64,000 nt of DNA from Vreelandella salicampi (lineage in GTDB: Bacteria; Pseudomonadota; Gammaproteobacteria; Pseudomonadales; Halomonadaceae): assembly GCF_013415105.1 (NCBI RefSeq), contig NZ_JACCDF010000002.1, positions 248,001-312,000 on the forward strand, given 5' to 3'. Shown here piece after piece: positions 28,761-36,786 of this stretch (the first letter of the stretch is position 1; each line of letters opens with the position of its first letter). The notes beneath the pieces were generated by a model. It ran no database searches. It had not been told where the DNA came from and saw only the letters and a program-made list of their open reading frames with translations. The position numbers and the translations under genes were made by a program.

Positions 28761-29431
28761 CAGGGGCGTTGATGAGCTATATGGCGCTGCTAGATCGGCA
28801 CGTGACTTTTTTTAACGGCTCGCTGCGGACGTTATTGCGTCGCGAAAGTGATCGCCGACGCTATGCCAACTCGCCCTACGCGTGGTTATTTCAGCCCTAT
28901 ATGGGAGAAGAGCTAATCGCGCTTGCCTGTCATGCTGGCCGAAGCGGGATTTTCAGCGTCGCGGCAGTCCCTTTTACCCAGCAGGCGATTAAAACCAGCG
29001 ACGCTTATGTGATGACACTGTTGCCTTCTGAAACGGCTGCTCGTCAAACATCCCTTGTGCCGTCGCAGCGCCAGCACCAGCTCCAGCATGCGCCGCAGCG
29101 TACCGAGGTCATGGATGAAACAAACCTGAGTGAGCTAGTTGCCCACATAGGTAACCGACCGATTTTGGGGTGGGGATTGCGCCGTCAGCTTAGTGGGCTA
29201 AACCGGGCGCTAAATGCCCATTTAGGCTTTGCCCTGCCTAACGCGCAGGTCGATCTTGACTTGCTCAACCGGCGCGAGTTGCGGCGGCGTCAGCCTTATG
29301 TTGACCCACCGACCAATCTTCGGCACGCAGCGGCACGCTATCGTATCCCACTTCATTCCTTCAGTAGTGTGCTGGATCAAGCGACCGCCAGTGCACTGCT
29401 TTATCAACGCTTGCAGCGCTTGGTAGATTAG
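28757..29431 (+). CDS. Degenerate DnaQ-like 3'-5' exonuclease-fold protein
   Basis: 224 residues, translationally coupled (ATGA) to the DUF294 gene. In related loci this position holds a DnaQ/polymerase-III-epsilon-like exonuclease. The scaffold is visible: YAWLFQPYMGEELIALAC, FSVAAVPF, HIGNRPILGWGLRRQLSGLNRAL, LGFALPNAQVDLDLL and ALLYQRL. But the ExoI motif, normally ALDxET, reads ALACH; ExoII, normally with an FD aspartate, reads LRRQ; and ExoIII is displaced (HSFSSVLDQA). The DEDDh metal ligands thus seem mostly lost. No frameshift or stop breaks the frame, so it is probably a folded non-catalytic protein. Assignment is from memory of the family. Confidence 0.7.
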   Translation: MTGALMSYMALLDRHVTFFNGSLRTLLRRESDRRRYANSPYAWLFQPYMGEELIALACHAGRSGIFSVAAVPFTQQAIKTSDAYVMTLLPSETAARQTSLVPSQRQHQLQHAPQRTEVMDETNLSELVAHIGNRPILGWGLRRQLSGLNRALNAHLGFALPNAQVDLDLLNRRELRRRQPYVDPPTNLRHAAARYRIPLHSFSSVLDQATASALLYQRLQRLVD

Positions 29432-29507
29432 TCGGTGATGTCTGCGTTTGGCCTAGAGTGCTGTTAGAATAGCCGCCGTTTTCTCCCTACCGACAGTGAT
29501 ACCGCTT

Positions 29508-30413
29508 ATGCAACACGTTGATCATTTCGACCCTACCGATTACGCAACGCCTCACGCGGCGCCTGGTAAGCCCAATGTGGTGGATGCCAAACAGAAGCGC
29601 GAATTTAATAAGCTGCAAAAGCGTTTGCGTCGTGAAGTCGGTAACGCAATTATCGATTACCGCATGATCGATGAAGGCGACAAGGTCATGGTATGTTTGA
29701 GCGGCGGTAAGGATAGCTACACCATGCTTGAAATTTTGCGCAATTTGCAGCGCAATGCGCCGGTTAACTTCTCGTTGGTGGCGGTGAATCTGGACCAAAA
29801 GCAGCCCGGTTTTCCTGAACACGTCCTGCCTGAATACCTAGACCAGCTAGGCGTTGCGTATCATATTTTAGAGCGTGATACCTATTCGGTGGTGAAGGAG
29901 AAAACCCCCGAGGGAAAAACCACGTGCGCGCTTTGTTCGCGTCTGCGGCGCGGTTCACTTTATGGCTTTGCCGAAGAGATTGGGGCGACGAAAGTGGCCC
30001 TGGGGCACCATCGTGAAGATATTTTGGAAACGCTTTTTTTGAATATGTTTTTCGGAGGCAGTTTAAAAGCCATGCCGCCCAAACTACTCTCGGATGACGG
30101 TAAAAACATGGTCATTCGGCCTTTGGCGTACTGCAAAGAAGCCGATATCGCTGAATTTTCCCGCCTAATGGAATTTCCCATTATTCCCTGCAACTTATGC
30201 GGTTCGCAGCCCAATATGCAGCGTCAAATCGTCAAAGAGATGCTAACCGAGTGGGATAAAAAGCACCCGGGGCGCTTGGAAAGCATGTTTAAAGCAGTGA
30301 CGAACGTGTCACCGTCACAGCTTGCTGATCGTGAACTCTTCGATTTTGCTGGTTTGGAAGCGAAGCAAGCCGATCTGATGGCCGACCGCATTCGCGCGTT
30401 TAATGTGAGCTAA
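29508..30413 (+). CDS. ttcA: tRNA 2-thiocytidine(32) synthetase TtcA
   Basis: Iron-sulfur enzyme that thiolates cytidine 32 of some tRNAs. The 301 residues contain the PP-loop [12 protein letters not shown], and the cluster cysteines in [12 protein letters not shown] and [15 protein letters not shown]. The ATG at 29508 is favoured over an in-frame GTG at 29496; neither has a strong ribosome site. It converges on fnr and the two coding regions overlap by 14 bases. Confidence 0.96.
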   Translation: MQHVDHFDPTDYATPHAAPGKPNVVDAKQKREFNKLQKRLRREVGNAIIDYRMIDEGDKVMVCLSGGKDSYTMLEILRNLQRNAPVNFSLVAVNLDQKQPGFPEHVLPEYLDQLGVAYHILERDTYSVVKEKTPEGKTTCALCSRLRRGSLYGFAEEIGATKVALGHHREDILETLFLNMFFGGSLKAMPPKLLSDDGKNMVIRPLAYCKEADIAEFSRLMEFPIIPCNLCGSQPNMQRQIVKEMLTEWDKKHPGRLESMFKAVTNVSPSQLADRELFDFAGLEAKQADLMADRIRAFNVS

Positions 30414-31152
30414 CGTCCGCCTCTTCTTCCTCGGCGAGGCCGATTAAACGCGGCATATCGAGAATGTTGACCTCCCGACCGGAGACGGCAACCACGTTTT
30501 GGTTTTGAAACCGGCTCAAAATGCGGCTAACGGTTTCGACGGCGAGGCCGAGGTAGTTGCCGATATCGGCCCGCGACATTGAAAGTCGAAAGCTGTAAGG
30601 CGAGTAGCCGCGGCGCCGAAAGCGGTCTGAGAGCGTAATCAAGAAACTGGCTAGGCGCTGGTCGGCGGTTTTTCGTGAGAGCAAGCGCATCATGCGACGA
30701 TCATCACGCAGCTCTTTACTCATGCTGCGGTAAAGCTGCCCCCGCAGTTCCGGCAGTTCTTCTGAGAGTAGGTCCAAACGATCAAACGGGATTTCACATA
30801 CCGTTGTGGTTTCTAGGGCGACCACGCTGCCGGGGTAGTGCTCTTCATCAATACCGTCTAGCCCGACAAGCTCGCTGGGCAAATAAAAGTTGGTGAGTTG
30901 ATCATTGCCGCCACCTTCCGTGGTGAGCTGCTTTAGGCTGCCCGAACGCACAGCAAATACGCTGGTAAAGGTATCGCCTTGGCGAAATAGTGGTTCGCCT
31001 TTCTTCAGCGGTGCCCGGCGTCGAATGATGGCATCGAACTGACTGACATCGTCTAGTTCAAGTGCTAGGGGTAAACACAGCGAGCTCAAGCTACAGGTTT
31101 GGCAACGTGCCTCATGTAGCAAGGGGCGCCGACGGCTAATAGGTTCCGACAT
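30400..31152 (-). CDS. anr: FNR/ANR-type oxygen-sensing transcription regulator
   Basis: CRP/FNR-family activator of the anaerobic and microaerobic response. The 250 residues have the oxygen-labile [4Fe-4S] ligands Cys17, Cys20, Cys26 and Cys119, a cNMP-like sensory domain, and a helix-turn-helix ([26 protein letters not shown]) whose ExxSR pattern reads TTGAT-type sites. Start at 31152 follows GGAGGA; an upstream ATG at 31164 is possible. It lies in the same region as hemN and the cbb3 genes, which carry candidate ANR boxes. Confidence 0.95.
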   Translation of the reverse strand: MSEPISRRRPLLHEARCQTCSLSSLCLPLALELDDVSQFDAIIRRRAPLKKGEPLFRQGDTFTSVFAVRSGSLKQLTTEGGGNDQLTNFYLPSELVGLDGIDEEHYPGSVVALETTTVCEIPFDRLDLLSEELPELRGQLYRSMSKELRDDRRMMRLLSRKTADQRLASFLITLSDRFRRRGYSPYSFRLSMSRADIGNYLGLAVETVSRILSRFQNQNVVAVSGREVNILDMPRLIGLAEEEEADVSSH

Positions 31153-31278
31153 GTGTTCCTCCATGAAAAAATGATCCTTCTCATTATGGGAGGAACGACA
31201 CGCTGACGACAAGCGTAATCCTCTAATCATCTATTCGACTTATCATCAAGAGGCTGTGTGGATCGGTGTAATACCACA

Positions 31279-32706
31279 TCACAAAATACGTGAGTAGCGT
31301 TTCGTCGTATCGCTGGGTAAATGCGTATCAAAGGCCATGGCCAGGTGACGAATCAATAAACGCCCAATGGGCGTTGCACGCAGAATGTCGCCCTCACGCA
31401 CCACTAAGCCGTCGCGCTCAGCGCCTGCTAGACGTGCAAGCGTATCGGCAAAATAGCGTGGCGCATCAATGTTCCAGCGCTTGCTGATGGCCGCAAGGTC
31501 GATCTGCATATCGCACATCAAACGTTCAATTACATCGCGACGAATCAAATCGTCTTGGCTTAGGCGTAAGCCTTTTACCGTGGCGAGCTGCCCCGCATCC
31601 AATGCCTGTTCATAGCGGGCAAGATCGGTAGGGTTTTGTGCGTATACGTCATTCACACGTGAAATTGCCGAGACGCCAAGACCCACTAGGTCACACTGTG
31701 CATGGCTTGAGTAGCCTTGGAAATTGCGTTGCAGAGTGCCTTCGCGCTGCGCCACGACGAGACTATCATCTGGGCGAGCGAAGTGGTCCATGCCGATATG
31801 GACGTAACCGGCCTGCGTCAGCATGTCGATCGTGGCATGCAGAATCGCAAGTTTCTCTTCTGCGCTTGGCAGATCATCGTCTTTGATGCGCCGTTGGGGG
31901 GCAAAGCGCTGGGGCATGTGGGCGTAATTAAAAACCGAAAGGCGCGCAGGGTTTAATTCAATAACTTGGCGCAGCGTATCGGCAAAGCTTTCCTGGGTTT
32001 GATGCGGCAAGCCGTAAATCAAATCCAAATTGAGCGAGCGAAAGTTCAGCCGGTGAGCTTCATCCATCAGTGTTTCGGTGAGTACTCGCGGTTGAATGCG
32101 GTTGATGGCTTTTTGCACCACGGGGTTTAAGTCCTGAACGCCGAGACTGATACGGTTAAAGCCCAGTGTCTGCAAATGGCGTAGGGTAAAAACGTCCGCT
32201 TCTCGCGGGTCAATCTCGATGGCGTAGTCACGATCAGGCGAAGAGGAGAGGCCAAAGCGAGCATCTAGCCGGTCGATCAAATCACTCATTTGATCCAGGG
32301 TAAGAAACGTTGGGGTACCGCCGCCCCAATGTAGCTGCTCAACGCTGCGCGATGTGTCGAGGTGACGTGAGGTGAGCACCATTTCGCGATCAAGCCGTGA
32401 AAGATAGGGCTCTGCCAGCTGCGTATTTTTGGTCGCTATTTTGTTGCAGGCGCAATAAAAACAAATTTTATGGCAAAACGGGATATGAACATAGAGCGAT
32501 AGCGCGCGATCCGTCTGATTGCTGCGCTCAAGGGCGGCGGTGAAGTCCTCAGCGCCGAACTGCTCATGAAACGAAAGCGCTGTCGGGTAAGAGGTATAGC
32601 GCGGACCGCTTTTATCGTAGCGGCGCACTAACTCTTCATCCCAGGCAGCATGTTGGGGCGCTGCAGTGTCAAAAGGCGAAGAAGCAGCGTGGGCGTAAAC
32701 GGCCAT
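31279..32706 (-). CDS. hemN: Oxygen-independent coproporphyrinogen III oxidase
   Basis: Radical-SAM enzyme converting coproporphyrinogen III to protoporphyrinogen IX without oxygen, supplying haem for the cbb3 oxidase at low oxygen. The 475 residues include RYTSYPTALSFHEQF, the radical-SAM cysteines in CHKICFYCACN and HWGGGTPTFL. It precedes fnr on the same strand with a 126-base gap. A candidate ANR box and -10 element lie just upstream. Confidence 0.96.
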   Translation of the reverse strand: MAVYAHAASSPFDTAAPQHAAWDEELVRRYDKSGPRYTSYPTALSFHEQFGAEDFTAALERSNQTDRALSLYVHIPFCHKICFYCACNKIATKNTQLAEPYLSRLDREMVLTSRHLDTSRSVEQLHWGGGTPTFLTLDQMSDLIDRLDARFGLSSSPDRDYAIEIDPREADVFTLRHLQTLGFNRISLGVQDLNPVVQKAINRIQPRVLTETLMDEAHRLNFRSLNLDLIYGLPHQTQESFADTLRQVIELNPARLSVFNYAHMPQRFAPQRRIKDDDLPSAEEKLAILHATIDMLTQAGYVHIGMDHFARPDDSLVVAQREGTLQRNFQGYSSHAQCDLVGLGVSAISRVNDVYAQNPTDLARYEQALDAGQLATVKGLRLSQDDLIRRDVIERLMCDMQIDLAAISKRWNIDAPRYFADTLARLAGAERDGLVVREGDILRATPIGRLLIRHLAMAFDTHLPSDTTKRYSRIL

Positions 32707-32766
32707 GAAGAGGGCTCCAGTGCTAGGTGAATATCGTTATACTAGCCCTGCTCAGCCATGAAGGAG

Positions 32767-32780
32767 TTGCGCCACGTCAA
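32767..32780 (-). promoter_or_regulatory. Candidate ANR/FNR box of hemN
   Basis: On the minus strand the site reads TTGAC-GTGG-CGCAA, matching 8 of 10 positions of TTGAY-N4-RTCAA. Exactly 22 bases downstream is TAGTAT, a -10-like element, which places the box at -41.5 as in class II FNR promoters. Transcription would start about 26 bases before the hemN start codon. Confidence 0.7.
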
Positions 32781-32858
32781 TGAAGCGTTGTGGAACACGC
32801 TTTTTACATGCATTTGCGTACGTTTTTGTTAGGGTGTTAATGATCGCTCACTCGGTAA

Positions 32859-33557
32859 TTAGTGCGTTGCGCCTGGAGCAAAGAGCGTGAACAGTTGCCA
32901 TAAGGCAAACGCAATGATGCTCAGTGCCGCGATGGTGCGCGTGGCCGGGTGGCGTATCAAATCGCGTAATTGCCGTGCGGCAAGGCCTGTGGCCAGCAGC
33001 GCCGGAAGAGTCCCTAAGCCAAAAGCCCCCATAAGCAAAGCACCGCGTAGTGGGTCAGCGATGGCCAGGCTCCACGCTAGCATTGAATAGACCAGCCCGC
33101 AGGGTAGCCAGCCCCAGACCGCCCCTAGCGCAAACGCCTGCGGCAGCTTAACCACGGGCATTAGCCGTCGCCCTAAGGGTTCGATATAGCGCCAAAACCG
33201 CCTCCCAACGGCTTCAACCTTAAGCAGGCCTTTCCACCAGTTGGCGATATAGAGCGCCATTAAAATCAGCATCACAGCGGCAAACGCTTGCAGCGCCATA
33301 CCCGCGCTAGGGGAGAGGGACAAAAACGTGCCAAGGGAAGCGACGAGGGCACCAGCAAGCATGTAGCTCATCACGCGGCCAATGTTATAGCTTAAAAGCA
33401 GCCCCCCCAAACGCGCCGGTTGGCGCATGCTCGGTGGGACGGCAAACGTCAGCGCGCTCATGATACCACCGCACATGCCAATGCAATGGGCGCCGCCCAT
33501 TAGGCCAAAGACAAAAGCGGCGAGCAGAGGTGGCAAATCAAGGCCGGTCGGATTCAT
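32859..33557 (-). CDS. TauE/SafE-like membrane protein of the cbb3 assembly cluster
   Basis: 232 residues with about six membrane helices; GLMGGAHCIGMCGGIMSALTFAVP near the N-terminus and FALGAVWGWLPCGLVYSMLAWSLA in the middle are the paired repeats of the COG2836 sulfite-exporter-like (UreH/DsbD-like) family. Each repeat keeps a cysteine in a membrane context (CIGMC, PCG), compatible with metal or thiol handling. It overlaps ccoS by four bases and thus belongs to the ccoGHIS operon; I infer a role in copper delivery or oxidase maturation. Confidence 0.85.
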   Translation of the reverse strand: MNPTGLDLPPLLAAFVFGLMGGAHCIGMCGGIMSALTFAVPPSMRQPARLGGLLLSYNIGRVMSYMLAGALVASLGTFLSLSPSAGMALQAFAAVMLILMALYIANWWKGLLKVEAVGRRFWRYIEPLGRRLMPVVKLPQAFALGAVWGWLPCGLVYSMLAWSLAIADPLRGALLMGAFGLGTLPALLATGLAARQLRDLIRHPATRTIAALSIIAFALWQLFTLFAPGATH

Positions 33558-33787
33558 GGGGAATCGCTATCGTCATTAGAGGGCGTTGCCGCTTTTTGCT
33601 CGCGGGCTTGCCGGCGGCGTTTGCGCTCTTCGGGCGGAAGATCGTTTTCGTCTTCATCAAAAAGAATGCGGTGTGCCGGCCCTTCTAAATCATCGAACTG
33701 ATCATTTTTGACCGCCCAGAAAAAGGCCCAAACGGCTAGACCCAGCAACACCAAAGAAAGCGGAATTAACAAGTAAAGAATTTTCAT
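33554..33787 (-). CDS. ccoS: cbb3 oxidase maturation protein CcoS
   Basis: 77 residues: one N-terminal membrane helix (LYLLIPLSLVLLGLAVWAFFWAV), then KNDQFDDLEGPAHRILFDED, the signature of CcoS/FixS, and a charged tail. Needed for cofactor insertion into cbb3 oxidase. Its start overlaps the ccoI stop and its stop overlaps the next gene, each by four bases. Confidence 0.95.
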   Translation of the reverse strand: MKILYLLIPLSLVLLGLAVWAFFWAVKNDQFDDLEGPAHRILFDEDENDLPPEERKRRRQAREQKAATPSNDDSDSP

Positions 33788-36264
33788 GCGGACACCGGCG
33801 CAGAGGGTGAAACCTTAGCAGTCGCGTGGTCTTGACGCTTCCAGCGTGATAATCGTAGGGCGTTACCCACCACCACCAGCGAGCTAAATGACATACCAAG
33901 GGCAGCTAGCCACGGTGGCACCAATCCTAGTGCCGCCAAAGGTATAACGGTAAAATTGTAACAGACCGACCAAGTCATGTTCTGGCGCATAATGCGTCGT
34001 GTTGCGCGGGAAATATCAATTGCATCCGCAATGCGGCTCAGCCGGGGGCTAAGCAGTACCGCGTCGGCGCGGGTGCGGGCAAGGTCGGTGGCGCTGTTCA
34101 TGGCGATAGCGACATCCGCTCCGGCAAGCACCGGCACATCGTTAATACCATCCCCTACCATAACGACGCATTCGCCTTCGGCCTGCAGCGTTTGAATTCT
34201 CTCCAGTTTGCCTTCTGGGCTTGTGCCAGCATGCCATGTGGCAATCCCCAGCTGCTGAGCAAGCTCCTTGACTGCGTCAGGCGTATCGCCGGAGAGTAGT
34301 TCAACCGCCAATCCACTTGCCTGAAGTGCTGAGATGGTCTGCGCTGCGTCATCGCGCACGCCATCGTGCAGGCGAAACCAGGCTCGCGGCGTGTCATCTT
34401 CGCTAAGCAGCAGCCACTGGCCCTCTCCGGGCGAGGCTGGCGGCTGCGAACAGGAAAATTGGGGTTTGCCTAGGCGCCAACGATGTTGCGCCAACGTACC
34501 TTCCAGCCCATGGCCCGTCACGCTACGTAGGTGGTGTGCCTGCAGTGTTGCATCGCGGAAAGGGCGAAAAGCCCGGGCGATGGGGTGCTCAGAGCGGGCT
34601 TCAAGTGCTGCCGCTATCGCGCGGGCACGTTCGGCGCTAAGGGAGCTTGCACAAGGGAGAGTGTCGACTAGCTGCATTTCACCTCGAGTCAGGGTGCCCG
34701 TTTTGTCAAAAATTACCCGCGTAGCGTTAGAGAGCGATTCCATCGCATCGGCGCGGGTAATCAACACGCCGCGCTTGCGAAGCTGCCCATGTCCGGCGGT
34801 AAGCGCCGTAGGCGTGGCTAGCGCTAGCGCACAAGGGCACGTCACGACGAGAACCGAGAGCATGACCCAAAGCACTCTCGATGGGTCAATCCACCACCAT
34901 ACCGCCGTGACGCAGACGGTGACGATTAATAAACGCAGCACAAACAGGTGTGCCATCCGGGCAGCCATTTGGGCTAAGCGTGGACGGCTGGCAAAGGCGC
35001 GGTCGGTGAGATCGACAATATTGGCCACACGGGCATCATTGCCTGCGTGGGAAACCCGCATAATCAACGGGTTTTCCATATTTTGGCTACCCCCGACAAT
35101 GCGTTCGCCTACACCTCGGGTAACGGGGAGATATTCGCCGGTAAGCATGGATTCGTCGAGGCTGGATTCGCCATCCTCAATCACTCCATCGGCCGGTACG
35201 CCGTGCCCGGGTTTGATCAGCACCCGATCCCCGGCGTGGAGCTCGCTGGCAGGCAGAATGCGCTCGCTACCGCTGTCATCCAATCGCGTGGCAGAGACCG
35301 GTAGCACGCCGCTCAAGGCGTTACCACTCTGGCCATTACGTCGCCGCGCGCGGGCTTCGATATAGCGGCTAAAAAGCAGAAAGAAGGTGAACATCGCCAC
35401 CGAATCGAAGTATACCTCGCCCATATTAAAGATCACCGCGTAGGCGCTGGCCGCATAGGCACAACCAATCGCCAACGACACAGGGACATCCATCCCCAAT
35501 ATGCCGGTTTTAACATCGCGCAGCGCATTGCGGAAAAAAGGCGAAGCGGAGAAGAACACCACTGGTGTTGCCAGCGCAAACGAAAGCCAGTGAAACAGGA
35601 CGTAGAAATCTTCCGACATGCCCTCTGGCCCGGCGACATAAATAGGGATCGAGAACATCATTACCTGCATCATACCGACGGCGGCAATAATCAGGCGGCG
35701 CACATTCATGCGCTCTTCGCGCTGTAAACGCGCTTGGGCTTGGTCCGGTTCGTAAGGCTGCGCGGTATAGCCAATAGCGGCGAGTTCGGCGAGTAGCTGC
35801 GAGAGCTTAATGACCGCAGGGTCCCAACCAATACGCACGCGGTGGTGAGTTAAATTGACAGCGCTGGATTCAACCCCCGCTAACGCATTGAGGCGATGCT
35901 CAATCAGCCATGCGCATGCGGCACAGGTGATACCGTCAACCGCAAGAGTGGCGTGAACATGGCCGCTATCCCCCTCTGGGTGGACAAATTTCGCCTGCAG
36001 CCCCGGGTCATCAAAGACTTGCCAGGTATCGGCGTTTGCGGCCTGGCGTTCGTCAGGCCGGTCGGGGAGTTCGGTGCGATAGCGGTAGTAACTCTCTAAA
36101 CCGCCATCGACAATGGCGTGGGCAACCGCCTCGCAGCCCGGGCAGCAGAGAGGGCGCTGGGTATCATCAATCTGAATACGCCACGGAGCCCCAGAGGGCA
36201 CCGGGTTGCCGCAGTGGTAACAAGAAGTTGATGCTTGGGATGTTGCTTGAGTGCTGGCGGTCAT
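33784..36264 (-). CDS. ccoI: Copper-translocating P1B-type ATPase CcoI
   Basis: Inner-membrane copper pump that supplies copper for cbb3 oxidase. 826 residues: a cysteine-rich N-terminal metal site (CYHCGNPVPSG, CPGCEAV), an HMA domain with ITCAACAWLIEHR, eight expected membrane helices, the CPC ion-path motif (VTCPCALALATPTAL), the phosphorylation motif DKTGTLTRGE and the hinge GDGINDVPVLAGADVAIAM. The extra CxxC zinc-like motif ahead of the HMA domain is typical of FixI/CcoI. Confidence 0.96.
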   Translation of the reverse strand: MTASTQATSQASTSCYHCGNPVPSGAPWRIQIDDTQRPLCCPGCEAVAHAIVDGGLESYYRYRTELPDRPDERQAANADTWQVFDDPGLQAKFVHPEGDSGHVHATLAVDGITCAACAWLIEHRLNALAGVESSAVNLTHHRVRIGWDPAVIKLSQLLAELAAIGYTAQPYEPDQAQARLQREERMNVRRLIIAAVGMMQVMMFSIPIYVAGPEGMSEDFYVLFHWLSFALATPVVFFSASPFFRNALRDVKTGILGMDVPVSLAIGCAYAASAYAVIFNMGEVYFDSVAMFTFFLLFSRYIEARARRRNGQSGNALSGVLPVSATRLDDSGSERILPASELHAGDRVLIKPGHGVPADGVIEDGESSLDESMLTGEYLPVTRGVGERIVGGSQNMENPLIMRVSHAGNDARVANIVDLTDRAFASRPRLAQMAARMAHLFVLRLLIVTVCVTAVWWWIDPSRVLWVMLSVLVVTCPCALALATPTALTAGHGQLRKRGVLITRADAMESLSNATRVIFDKTGTLTRGEMQLVDTLPCASSLSAERARAIAAALEARSEHPIARAFRPFRDATLQAHHLRSVTGHGLEGTLAQHRWRLGKPQFSCSQPPASPGEGQWLLLSEDDTPRAWFRLHDGVRDDAAQTISALQASGLAVELLSGDTPDAVKELAQQLGIATWHAGTSPEGKLERIQTLQAEGECVVMVGDGINDVPVLAGADVAIAMNSATDLARTRADAVLLSPRLSRIADAIDISRATRRIMRQNMTWSVCYNFTVIPLAALGLVPPWLAALGMSFSSLVVVGNALRLSRWKRQDHATAKVSPSAPVSA

Positions 36265-36275
36265 TTATCGGCAGC

Positions 36276-36782
36276 CTAAATGCCGGGAACTAAATCGAAT
36301 TCCTCTTCACTGGGGAAGCGGGCTTCACCGGTGAGGCGCCACTCGGCCGAATCGCCGGTTTCGGGTTGTAATTGCAAATACCAGCGGTACTGCAGGGGTT
36401 CTTCTATGGTGGTGACGTAGCGACCATCGCGTACGTGAGTGAGTGTTAACTCACGATCAAAGTCACTGTCGGTTGGGAAAATGAGCGCCAGATGGAGTGT
36501 CTCAGGCTGACGCTCACCGGTTAAATCAATTACCACGTCACCAGTGAGGTTATCGATCTGCAACGTAGCAGATAGCCCAAGGTCGCTGGCATGCTCTTGC
36601 TTGGCTAACTGCTGGTTGATGCCTAAGCCGCGCTCATAGTAGTCACCTGAAATCGACCCGTCGTAGTAGCGAATCGAAAAAAACAAAAAGAGCATGCTAA
36701 ACGCAATGGATGAAAACAGAAGGCCGAGCAAAAACCAGGGCCAGAACTGCTTGTACCAGGGTGTCACCGAAGAGGATGACAT
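36276..36782 (-). CDS. ccoH: cbb3 oxidase assembly protein CcoH (FixH)
   Basis: 168 residues with one membrane helix (WPWFLLGLLFSSIAFSMLFLFFSI) preceded by SVTPWYKQF, then the RYYDGSISGDYYERGLGINQQL segment of FixH and a periplasmic beta domain. The start at 36782 follows AGGAG and lies four bases after the ccoG stop. Works with CcoG, CcoI and CcoS in oxidase assembly. Confidence 0.93.
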   Translation of the reverse strand: MSSSSVTPWYKQFWPWFLLGLLFSSIAFSMLFLFFSIRYYDGSISGDYYERGLGINQQLAKQEHASDLGLSATLQIDNLTGDVVIDLTGERQPETLHLALIFPTDSDFDRELTLTHVRDGRYVTTIEEPLQYRWYLQLQPETGDSAEWRLTGEARFPSEEEFDLVPGI

Positions 36783-36786
36783 AGTG

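Noticed and set aside
31200-31260. FNR box in front of fnr for autoregulation
   Set aside because: The minus strand reads TTGATGATAAGTCGA; the first half-site is perfect but the second does not match RTCAA at the right spacing.
34334-35365. A 343-codon open frame opposite ccoI
   Set aside because: It lies wholly antisense to a clear P1B-ATPase, has no ribosome site and its composition (Arg, Ser, Pro, Ala) is that of a frame shadow in GC-rich DNA.
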